A stretch of 7,751 bases of DNA, from assembly GCA_012516225.1 (NCBI GenBank), contig JAAYWX010000412.1, positions 1 to 7,751 of the forward strand, written 5' to 3'. The notes under the pieces are model-generated. The model did not search any database. It was not told the DNA's origin and saw only the letters and a program-made list of their open reading frames with translations. Numbering within the stretch: position 1 is the first letter of the stretch; every line of letters begins with the position of its first letter. The position numbers and the translations under genes were made by a program. The stretch comes from Clostridiales bacterium. GTDB taxonomy: Bacteria; Bacillota; Clostridia; Oscillospirales; Oscillospiraceae. This document shows, piece by piece, positions 1 to 6,357 of the stretch.

Positions 1-533
1 AACTGATTTTTGAAAATAAAGAGAACTTTATACGTTATTTCTGGGCAAAGCCTTCGGATGTCCCCATATATGTGGAACATGGCGCCGCGGATGTGGGTAT
101 TGCGGGATTGGATATTCTGCTTGAACAGGAGCCGGATGTGTTCGAGCTTCTTGATCTCGGGCTGGGTAAGTGCAGAATGGTGGTTGCAGGCAGGAAGAAT
201 GCCGTATCAAGAACCGGAAAAACTTTGCGTGTGGCAACGAAATTTCCGATTATCGCAAAAAAGCATTATGCGGAGCAGAGCAGAGAAATTGAAATTATAA
301 AGCTGAACGGCTCTATAGAGCTTGCACCGATAGTCCGCCTTTCCGATGTAATAGTGGATATCGTTGAAACAGGAAAAACCCTCAAGGAAAATGACCTTGA
401 AGTTTTAGAGGAAATCTGCGGTATAAGTGCAAGATTTATAGCAAACAAGGCTTCTTTCAGGTTTAAAACCCGTCAGATTGAAGATATGTGTTTTAAAATG
501 CGCGAACGCATTGCTGCAAATGCGGAAGGATGA
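1..533 (+). CDS. hisG: ATP phosphoribosyltransferase catalytic subunit HisG, short form, 5'-truncated by window edge
   Basis: First enzyme of histidine synthesis: it condenses PRPP with ATP to give phosphoribosyl-ATP in the cytoplasm. The reading frame is open from base 3 (the first two bases belong to a split codon) to TGA at 531-533, giving 176 visible residues. From remembered short HisG proteins (about 205-215 residues), roughly 35-40 N-terminal residues are missing. Visible family motifs are YVEHGAADVGIAG near 69-107, KLNGSIELAP at 300-329, and the PRPP-binding DIVETGKTL at 357-383. The protein ends about 35 residues after the ARFIANKASFRFK segment, so it lacks the C-terminal histidine-binding regulatory domain of long HisG. 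Short HisG normally works with the HisZ subunit, which is not in the window and may lie upstream. hisD starts 3 bases after the stop. The internal GTG at 72 is a Val codon, not a start. Confidence 0.97.
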   Translation, partial: LIFENKENFIRYFWAKPSDVPIYVEHGAADVGIAGLDILLEQEPDVFELLDLGLGKCRMVVAGRKNAVSRTGKTLRVATKFPIIAKKHYAEQSREIEIIKLNGSIELAPIVRLSDVIVDIVETGKTLKENDLEVLEEICGISARFIANKASFRFKTRQIEDMCFKMRERIAANAEG

Positions 534-536
534 CAT

Positions 537-1826
537 ATGATTAAGATAATTAACTCTAAAGATATATCCCTCGAAGATATATTTATCAGAAACCTTTCCC
601 TGCCCGATGTGTCTGGTCAGGTTGCGGAAATAATACGGAACGTAAGAAAAGACGGTGACAGCGCACTTCTGGCATACAGTGAACTCTTTGACGGAGTACG
701 TCCGGAGCCCATTGAGGTTACAGAAGAAGAGCGCCGCGAAGCCTTCTGTTCGGTGGATCCGGAATTTATTGATATACTTAAGGAAGCGGCGGAGAACATA
801 AAAAATTACCACAGCCGTCAAATTCAAAGCGGCTATGTCATAAGCGAAAAGGATGGAATTATTCTCGGTCAAAAGGTGATGCCTCTGGAGAAAGTCGGGC
901 TGTATGTACCGGGAGGCACGGCAAGTTATCCCTCCACAGTGCTGATGAACTGTATCCCTGCAAAAATTGCCGGGGTGCAGGAGATAATTATAACAACTCC
1001 TCCCGGGAAAGACGGAAAAATCCGCCCCGATATTGTCGCGGCGGCTGAGATTGCCGGAGCTGACCGCATTATAAAATGCGGCGGGGCTCAAGCTGTAGCT
1101 GCACTTGCCTACGGGACGGAGAGCGTTCCTAAGGTGGATAAAATTGTAGGTCCGGGAAACATCTTTGTTGCGGAAGCCAAGCGGCAGGTATTTGGAGCGG
1201 TCGCAATCGATATGATCGCCGGCCCGAGTGAAATTCTGGTAATTGCCGATAAGGAAAGCGACCCTGCCGTGCTTGCAGCCGATCTGCTTTCGCAGGCGGA
1301 ACACGATAGACTTGCAACGGCAGTTTTAATTACGGACTCTGCCGAGCTGGCACAAGCTGCCTCAAAAGAAATAGAAAGGCAGCTCTCCGCCCTTCCGCGG
1401 GAGGAAATTGCGCGCGCCTCGATAGAGAACAACGGAAAAATTATAGTAGCGGAAAGCGTTGAGGCAGCAATTGATATTGCCAACCGCATAGCTCCGGAAC
1501 ATCTCGAACTATTTGTAGATGACCCATTTAAATATCTTAACAGGATAAAGAATGCCGGCTCTATCTTCCTTGGAAAAAATTGTCCCGAGCCTCTTGGCGA
1601 CTATTTTGCAGGGACCAACCATACCCTTACAACAAGCGGAACCGCCAAATTTTCAAGCCCGCTTTCTGTTGAAGATTTTGTAAAGAAATCGTCGTATATG
1701 TATTATTCCATGGAAGCGTTGAATGCGGTAAGCGGAAAAATAGCGTATTTTGCCGAAAAAGAGGGTCTGCATGCTCACGCTTTGAGTGCGCTTATAAGAT
1801 CAAAAAGACAAAGGGCCGGTGACTGA
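537..1826 (+). CDS. hisD: histidinol dehydrogenase HisD
   Basis: Zinc-dependent, NAD-linked enzyme that catalyses the last two steps, L-histidinol to L-histidinal to L-histidine. At 429 residues it is full length for the family (about 425-435). By comparison with the E. coli enzyme, the zinc ligands are Q253 and H256 (in LLSQAEHDRLA), D355 (in EPLGDYFAGTNHTL) and H414 (in EGLHAHAL). The catalytic Glu-His pair is E321-H322 (in RIAPEHLEL). The GLYVPGGTASYPSTVLM segment at residues 121-137 and VGPGNIFVAEAKRQVFG at 204-220 are also typical. The ATG at 537 has a good ribosome binding site (GGAAGGA, 524-530) and follows the hisG stop by 3 bases, which implies coupled translation. The 3' end overlaps the longest hisC reading frame by 8 bases. 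Nothing abnormal was seen. Confidence 0.99.
   Translation: MIKIINSKDISLEDIFIRNLSLPDVSGQVAEIIRNVRKDGDSALLAYSELFDGVRPEPIEVTEEERREAFCSVDPEFIDILKEAAENIKNYHSRQIQSGYVISEKDGIILGQKVMPLEKVGLYVPGGTASYPSTVLMNCIPAKIAGVQEIIITTPPGKDGKIRPDIVAAAEIAGADRIIKCGGAQAVAALAYGTESVPKVDKIVGPGNIFVAEAKRQVFGAVAIDMIAGPSEILVIADKESDPAVLAADLLSQAEHDRLATAVLITDSAELAQAASKEIERQLSALPREEIARASIENNGKIIVAESVEAAIDIANRIAPEHLELFVDDPFKYLNRIKNAGSIFLGKNCPEPLGDYFAGTNHTLTTSGTAKFSSPLSVEDFVKKSSYMYYSMEALNAVSGKIAYFAEKEGLHAHALSALIRSKRQRAGD
1818..1822 (+). promoter_or_regulatory. candidate ribosome binding site bearing on the hisC start
   Basis: GGTGA matches the distal half of the consensus Shine-Dalgarno sequence (AGGAGGTGA) and sits 5 bases before TTG 1828. 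That supports a hisC start 3 codons downstream of the longest frame. A second purine run, AAAGGG at 1810-1815, lies only 3 bases before GTG 1819 but 12 before TTG 1828, so it is poorly spaced for either. The choice between the two starts cannot be settled from the sequence alone. Confidence 0.4.
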
Positions 1827-2889
1827 ATTGAGCAGATTTTTAAGCAGCAGGTTTTCCGGGCTTAAGGCCTATGTTCCCGGGGAGCAGCCGAAGGACACGG
1901 CATACATCAAGCTGAACACGAACGAATCGCCGTATCCACCGGCACCGCAGGTAATTGAGGCGATAAGCAGAGGGGAAATCGAGAAACTACGCCTTTACGG
2001 GGATCCTGAATGCACAGAGCTGCGAAAAACGCTTGCGGAATACTGCAGCGTAACGCCGGAGCACCTTATGATGGGAAACGGCTCTGATGAAATACTGTCA
2101 TTTGTTTTTATGGCTTACTGCGATAAGAATACCGGAGTATCTTATCCGGATATCAGCTATGGGTTTTACTCCGTATATGCCGATCTCTACGGAATATCCA
2201 GCGAAGAAATTCCCCTTAAAGAAAACTTTGCAATAGACCCTGAAGATTACAGAAATCGGGGCAGAACCATAGTATTGGCAAACCCAAACGCTCCTACAGG
2301 GCTGTGCCTGACGGTGGAAGACATAGAGAAGATAGTCGCTTCAAATCCGGATAATGTGGTTATTATTGACGAAGCTTACATCGATTTTGGCGGGCAAAGC
2401 TGCATACCCCTCGTTAGAAAGTATGACAATCTTCTTGTGGTGCAAACGTATTCAAAATCCAGAAGTCTTGCCGGCGCCCGTCTGGGGTATGCCGTAGGAA
2501 ATCCGGCGCTTATTCATGATTTAAACAGGCTGAGGTTTTCGGTAAACCCTTACAATGTAAGCCGCCTTACCATGCTGGCCGGTAAAGCCGCAATAGAAGC
2601 GCAGCCTTATTATGATAATAAAAATGCAGAGATTATCCTTACGAGAGAATATGCCTCTGCAAAATTAAAAGAACTTGGTTTTTTGCTTACTGATTCGAGA
2701 GCAAATTTTATATTGGCAAAATACCCGGGAATGGGCGGAAGTGCGCTCTATGAGGGGCTTAAGGCGAGAGGGATTCTCGTACGGCATTTCAATAAGCCGC
2801 GTATTTCCGATTTTGTGCGGATAACGATAGGAACAAAAGAACAGATGGATGCAATGATACTTTCACTGGAGGAGATGCTTGGCATATGA
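1819..2889 (+). CDS. hisC: histidinol-phosphate aminotransferase HisC
   Basis: PLP-dependent fold-type I aminotransferase that converts imidazole-acetol phosphate plus glutamate to histidinol phosphate. It has 356 residues, normal for the family. From the GTG start: the NESPYP substrate-loop segment is at 35-40, Y60-GDP at 60-63, the PLP-binding N155 in LANPNAPTG, D184 and Y187 in IIDEAYIDF, the Schiff-base lysine K213 in YSKSRSLAGARLG, R221 for the PLP phosphate, and R334 in FVRITIGT for the substrate carboxylate. The start is uncertain. GTG 1819 gives an 8-base overlap with hisD and the longest frame, and is reported here. TTG 1828 gives an N-terminus MSRFLSSRF that looks like remembered clostridial homologues and has a better placed ribosome binding site. 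There is no ATG near the N-terminus. The stop overlaps the hisB start as ATGA at 2886-2889. Confidence 0.98.
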   Translation: MTELSRFLSSRFSGLKAYVPGEQPKDTAYIKLNTNESPYPPAPQVIEAISRGEIEKLRLYGDPECTELRKTLAEYCSVTPEHLMMGNGSDEILSFVFMAYCDKNTGVSYPDISYGFYSVYADLYGISSEEIPLKENFAIDPEDYRNRGRTIVLANPNAPTGLCLTVEDIEKIVASNPDNVVIIDEAYIDFGGQSCIPLVRKYDNLLVVQTYSKSRSLAGARLGYAVGNPALIHDLNRLRFSVNPYNVSRLTMLAGKAAIEAQPYYDNKNAEIILTREYASAKLKELGFLLTDSRANFILAKYPGMGGSALYEGLKARGILVRHFNKPRISDFVRITIGTKEQMDAMILSLEEMLGI

Positions 2890-3470
2890 GGAAAGCCGAA
2901 CTTGAGCGCAGAACTATGGAAACGGATATAAAACTTTCCCTTTGTCTTGACGGAGGCGAGCACAGAATAGAAACAGGTTGCGGATTTCTTGACCATATGC
3001 TGACTCTGTTTGCAGCACACGGACGGTTCGGATTGAAAATATCGTGCTCCGGCGACAGCCATGTAGACTTCCACCATATTACCGAAGATACAGGGATATG
3101 CCTTGGAACCGCCTTTGCGGAGGCTCTGGGCAGCAAGGCGGGCATTGTCCGTTACGGAAATATTATTCTGCCCATGGATGAGGCGCTCGTTCTCTGTGCT
3201 GTGGACATTTCCGGAAGAGCACACCTTTCATATGAGGTCTGTATTCCGTCAGAAAAAGTCGGTGACTTTGATACCGAACTTGTTAAGGAATTTCTTATGG
3301 GCTTTGTCCGCGCCTCGGGAATAACTCTTCATGTAAGGCAGATCGCGGGAGAAAACTCCCACCATATTTTGGAGGCCGTTTTCAAGGCTCTTGGAAGAAC
3401 ACTTGCCGCGGCCTGCGCTGAAGATCCCTCACAAAACGGCGCAATACCTTCCACAAAGGGAGTTTTATAA
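2886..3470 (+). CDS. hisB: imidazoleglycerol-phosphate dehydratase HisB, monofunctional
   Basis: Manganese-dependent dehydratase that converts imidazole glycerol phosphate to imidazole-acetol phosphate. It has 194 residues, the size of the single-function enzyme. It lacks the N-terminal HAD phosphatase domain of the enterobacterial bifunctional HisB, so histidinol phosphate must be dephosphorylated by a product encoded elsewhere. Metal-binding and active-site motifs are visible: FLDHML at residues 34-39, H45, DFHHITEDTG at 61-70, and NSHHILEAVFKALGR at 157-171. The N-terminus (RKAELERRTMETDIKLSL) is the usual start of the family, so ATG 2886 is right. A strong GGAGGAG site lies at 2868-2874 inside the hisC end. 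The start overlaps the hisC stop (ATGA), and the stop overlaps the hisH start (TAATG). Confidence 0.98.
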   Translation: MRKAELERRTMETDIKLSLCLDGGEHRIETGCGFLDHMLTLFAAHGRFGLKISCSGDSHVDFHHITEDTGICLGTAFAEALGSKAGIVRYGNIILPMDEALVLCAVDISGRAHLSYEVCIPSEKVGDFDTELVKEFLMGFVRASGITLHVRQIAGENSHHILEAVFKALGRTLAAACAEDPSQNGAIPSTKGVL

Positions 3471-4087
3471 TGACGGTTATTGTTGATTACGGAGTCGGAA
3501 ATCTGTTTTCCCTGAAAAGTTCTCTTGACTATCTGGGAGAAGACGGTATTGTGAGCGGCGACGAGAATATAATCAGGTCGGCGGACAGGATAATCCTTCC
3601 GGGCGTGGGCGCATTTGCGGATGCAAAGAAAAAACTCTCATCCAACAGTCTTGACAAAGTTGTGGTTGAAGAAGCAAAAAAATGCAAACCGCTTATGGGG
3701 ATCTGCCTCGGAATGCAGCTTTTGTTTGAAAAAAGCTATGAATTCGGCGCAACTGAAGGTTTAAGTCTTATAGCCGGAGAAGTTAAACCAATAGCTCCGG
3801 TTATCCCTAAGGGATATAAGGTGCCGCACATTGGATGGAACTCTCTGCACTTTACGGGAAAAGGGCGAAATTCTGAGGTATTTAAGTATATTGCTGAAGG
3901 TGAGTTTGTCTATTTTGTACACTCATTTGCAGCTATGGGCTGTGAGGACAGCGTAACGGCTTTTGCGGAATACGGCGCAGATCTGACTGCCGCAGTTCAG
4001 CGCGGCAATGTTTTCGGTATGCAGTTTCATCCTGAGAAAAGCGGGGAAACGGGCCTTAGGATACTTAAAGCGTTTTGCGAATTATAA
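3470..4087 (+). CDS. hisH: imidazole glycerol phosphate synthase, glutaminase subunit HisH
   Basis: Class I glutamine amidotransferase that hydrolyses glutamine and channels the ammonia to HisF. It has 205 residues, normal length. The catalytic triad is complete: nucleophile C79 in MGICLGMQLLF, and H187 and E189 in FGMQFHPEKSGETG. The oxyanion-region PGVGAFADA is at residues 44-52, and the N-terminal DYGVGNLFSL (6-15) is typical. Its start shares one base with the hisB stop (TAATG at 3468-3472), with AAAGGGAG at 3455-3462 as ribosome binding site. Its partner gene hisF is two genes downstream, with hisA between, the common order in Firmicutes and many other bacteria. Confidence 0.98.
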   Translation: MTVIVDYGVGNLFSLKSSLDYLGEDGIVSGDENIIRSADRIILPGVGAFADAKKKLSSNSLDKVVVEEAKKCKPLMGICLGMQLLFEKSYEFGATEGLSLIAGEVKPIAPVIPKGYKVPHIGWNSLHFTGKGRNSEVFKYIAEGEFVYFVHSFAAMGCEDSVTAFAEYGADLTAAVQRGNVFGMQFHPEKSGETGLRILKAFCEL

Positions 4088-4112
4088 ATAAACTGCAGGG
4101 AGCTTTGTTTTT

Positions 4113-4841
4113 ATGTATTTATTTCCGGCGATTGACCTGTGCGGCGGAAAGGCTGTCCGCCTTATTCACGGAGACTACAACAAAATGACAGTTTACAGTA
4201 ACTCTCCTTTTGATGTTGCACTCGGCTTTAAAAAGGCCGGAGCGGAATATCTGCACCTTGTCGATCTTGACGGGGCGAAGGATGGAAATACACCGAATTT
4301 TGAGATTATAGGCAAAATAGCCGCAGAAAGCGGACTGCGGGTTGAAGTGGGCGGTGGAGTCCGGACCATGCAGACTGCCGAACTGTATTTAGAACTTGGC
4401 GCTACAAGAGTGATCATAGGAACGGCAGCAGTAACCGATCCTGATTTTCTTCTTAAAGCTTTGGACAGATTTGGAGATAAAATTGCTGTAGCTGTAGATA
4501 TAAAGGATGGTTTTGTGGCTACGCATGGCTGGCTGCGGACAAGCGGCGAGAACTGCTTTGATTTCTGCCGCAAACTTCAGAATGTCGGCGTAAGGACGGC
4601 AATATGCACAGATATTTCAAAGGATGGAGCTTTGCAAGGGATAAATGCTGAGCTTTACCGGAAACTTGCTTCGGAATTTTCGATGGATATAATAGCCTCC
4701 GGCGGTGTAAGCTCGATTGATGACATTAAAAAGCTTTTGGAAACAGGCGTAAGCGGAGTGATTCTCGGCAAATCAATTTACACCGGTGCCGTTAACCTTG
4801 CGGAAGCGGTCGCCTTGGTGAAAAGGGCTGAACAATTATGA
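4113..4841 (+). CDS. hisA: ProFAR isomerase HisA
   Basis: 1-(5-phosphoribosyl)-5-[(5-phosphoribosylamino)methylideneamino]imidazole-4-carboxamide isomerase, which performs the Amadori rearrangement ProFAR to PRFAR. It is a 242-residue (beta/alpha)8 barrel with two half-barrel repeats. The catalytic aspartates are D8 ([14 protein letters not shown]) and D129 (AVAVDIKDG). Phosphate-binding loops are VGGGVR at 79-84 and IASGGVSS at 194-201. [11 protein letters not shown] at 166-176 is the typical HisA segment and separates it from HisF. The 25 bases after hisH form the longest gap in the operon; they carry the ribosome binding site AGGGAG (4097-4102), 10 bases before the ATG, and no visible promoter or terminator. 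The stop overlaps the hisF start (ATGA, 4838-4841). Confidence 0.98.
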   Translation: MYLFPAIDLCGGKAVRLIHGDYNKMTVYSNSPFDVALGFKKAGAEYLHLVDLDGAKDGNTPNFEIIGKIAAESGLRVEVGGGVRTMQTAELYLELGATRVIIGTAAVTDPDFLLKALDRFGDKIAVAVDIKDGFVATHGWLRTSGENCFDFCRKLQNVGVRTAICTDISKDGALQGINAELYRKLASEFSMDIIASGGVSSIDDIKKLLETGVSGVILGKSIYTGAVNLAEAVALVKRAEQL

Positions 4842-5596
4842 TAACAAAAAGAATAATTCCTTGCCTTGACGTGCGCGACGGACGTGTCGTCAAGGGTGTA
4901 AATTTTGAAGGTCTGAACGACGTTTCGTCACCTGTGGAACTTGGAAAATTTTATAATGACAACGGCGCGGATGAACTTGTGTTTTATGATATAACCGCCT
5001 CAAGCGAAGGGAGAAGCCTTTTTGCGGATATTCTGCGCAAGGTGGCTGAACAGATTTTTATTCCTCTGACGGTGGGCGGTGCAATAAATACGCTGGAGGA
5101 TTTCGACCGTGTGCTAAAATGCGGGGCTGATAAAGTCAGCGTAAATTCCGGAGCTATACGAAATCCGGATCTTATATATGAAGCCGCAAAAAAATACGGC
5201 AGTCAGTGCGTGGTGCTTTCCGCCGACGTAAAGCGTGTGGACGGACGCTTTACAGTTTTTGCAAAAGGCGGGCGGATAAACACCGGACTGGATGCCTTAG
5301 AGTGGATAAAGCGCGGTGTCGAACGAGGTGCTGGAGAGATAGTTTTAAACAGCATAGATACCGACGGTGTAAAAAACGGTTTTGATATATCTATGCTTGA
5401 AGCGGTGTGCGAGGCTGTCAATATTCCTGTTATTGCATCCGGAGGCGCAGGATGTATAGATGATTTTACCGTTCTTTTTAGCAATCTTCCTAAAGTGGAT
5501 GCGGGACTTGCGGCATCGGTTTTCCATTTCGGAGAGGTTAAGATTCCGGAACTGAAGGTAAGACTCCGCGAAAAAGGAATACCCGTCAGACTATAA
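4838..5596 (+). CDS. hisF: imidazole glycerol phosphate synthase, cyclase subunit HisF
   Basis: (Beta/alpha)8-barrel cyclase that combines PRFAR with ammonia from HisH to give imidazole glycerol phosphate and AICAR. It is 252 residues, full length. The general acid-base pair is present: D11 ([15 protein letters not shown]) and D130 (VVLSADVKR). [13 protein letters not shown] (171-183), IASGGAG (199-205) and [10 protein letters not shown] (224-233) are the C-terminal phosphate-binding and ring-closing segments. N103-S104 mark the N-terminal phosphate site. One departure is that the usual TVGGGI loop reads TVGGAI, with Ala at residue 82 (see findings). ATG 4838 overlaps the hisA stop by 4 bases, with AAAAGGG at 4821-4827 as the ribosome binding site. 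Confidence 0.98.
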   Translation: MITKRIIPCLDVRDGRVVKGVNFEGLNDVSSPVELGKFYNDNGADELVFYDITASSEGRSLFADILRKVAEQIFIPLTVGGAINTLEDFDRVLKCGADKVSVNSGAIRNPDLIYEAAKKYGSQCVVLSADVKRVDGRFTVFAKGGRINTGLDALEWIKRGVERGAGEIVLNSIDTDGVKNGFDISMLEAVCEAVNIPVIASGGAGCIDDFTVLFSNLPKVDAGLAASVFHFGEVKIPELKVRLREKGIPVRL

Positions 5597-5611
5597 AATT
5601 GGAGAAATTAT

Positions 5612-6259
5612 ATGCTTAGTATAGACGAACTGAAATTTGACGAGAAGGGGCTTATCCCCGCAATCGTCGTTGATTATGCCAGCAAAAAAGTGCTGACCCT
5701 TGCATATATGAACAGAGAAAGCCTTGAAATCTCAATGAAAGAGGGCAGAACGTGCTTTTGGTCGCGCTCAAGGAAAGAACTTTGGCGCAAAGGGGAAACC
5801 AGCGGAAATATTCAGGAAATAGTTGATATAACAGCAGACTGCGACCGGGACGCTCTTGTCGTAAGGGTTAATCCAGCAGGTCCAGCCTGCCATCTCGGCA
5901 ATGAAAGCTGCTTTGAGGACAAAGTATATGAGAGCGGTACCCCCGGTGAATTCTCCCTTGATAATTTGTACGAGCTTATAAAAGGACGCAAGACATCCAG
6001 AAAAGAAGGAAGCTATACCACTTACCTTTTTGAAAAGGGTATCGACAAAATACTCAAAAAAGTCGGAGAAGAGAGTACGGAGGTTATAATCGCCGCAAAA
6101 GGCGGAGATAAGGCGGAAACGGTTTATGAGGTGTCTGACCTTGTCTATCATGTTATGGTGATGATGGTTGAAATGGGTATAACAAATGAAGACATTCTAA
6201 AAGAACTTTCCTCAAGACATATTATAGATAAAAAAGTTAAACAGGAAAAAATGGTATAG
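5612..6259 (+). CDS. hisIE: bifunctional phosphoribosyl-AMP cyclohydrolase / phosphoribosyl-ATP pyrophosphatase HisIE
   Basis: Fusion enzyme for steps 2 and 3: HisE removes pyrophosphate from PR-ATP, and HisI opens the adenine ring of PR-AMP. It has 215 residues, usual for the fusion. The HisI domain covers about 1-106, with [18 protein letters not shown] at 49-66, the metal-binding DCDRDA (D76, D78, D80), and zinc cysteines C93 and C100 in [12 protein letters not shown] (C77 is the third likely ligand). The HisE domain covers about 116-205, an all-helical MazG-like fold with the acidic metal site E153, E154, E157 in [14 protein letters not shown] plus E173 and D176. The linker between them is short. 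ATG 5612 has GGAGAAA at 5601-5607. This is the last operon gene; the hairpin at 6307-6332 follows 47 bases after its stop. Confidence 0.98.
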   Translation: MLSIDELKFDEKGLIPAIVVDYASKKVLTLAYMNRESLEISMKEGRTCFWSRSRKELWRKGETSGNIQEIVDITADCDRDALVVRVNPAGPACHLGNESCFEDKVYESGTPGEFSLDNLYELIKGRKTSRKEGSYTTYLFEKGIDKILKKVGEESTEVIIAAKGGDKAETVYEVSDLVYHVMVMMVEMGITNEDILKELSSRHIIDKKVKQEKMV

Positions 6260-6306
6260 CCGCAACTTGATCCATATAATTACTGCGTATTTGAATTTAC
6301 TAAAAG

Positions 6307-6332
6307 GGGACGGAGTATAAACACTCCGTCCC
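6307..6332. terminator. hairpin terminator in convergent intergenic space, probably bidirectional
   Basis: A perfect 10-bp inverted repeat (GGGACGGAGT at 6307-6316, ACTCCGTCCC at 6323-6332) encloses a 6-base loop. Read on the - strand, the stem is followed at once by CTTTTA, and it lies 25 bases past the stop of the secreted-protein gene, so it looks like that gene's intrinsic terminator with a short T tract. Read on the + strand it lies 47 bases past hisIE, and its trailing sequence (GCAGAGTTTT) is a weaker T tail. No other strong hairpin is visible between 6260 and 6357, so it probably serves both transcripts. Confidence 0.75.
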
Positions 6333-6357
6333 GCAGAGTTTTAAAGCGAGCTTTTCT

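Noticed and set aside
405..1304. A 299-codon open frame on the - strand across the end of hisG and most of the first half of hisD
   Set aside because: It lies antisense to two clear genes. Its translation is rich in Cys, Arg and His without any recognisable domain, and no promoter or ribosome binding site stands out. It is a shadow of the codon bias in hisD.
2748..3224. Antisense open frames of 158 and 118 codons opposite the hisC/hisB junction
   Set aside because: They overlap each other and two well-supported genes, with no family resemblance.
6343..6354. Second small hairpin AAAG-CGAG-CTTT next to the main terminator
   Set aside because: The stem is only 4 bp and AT-rich; it is too weak to act as a terminator by itself.
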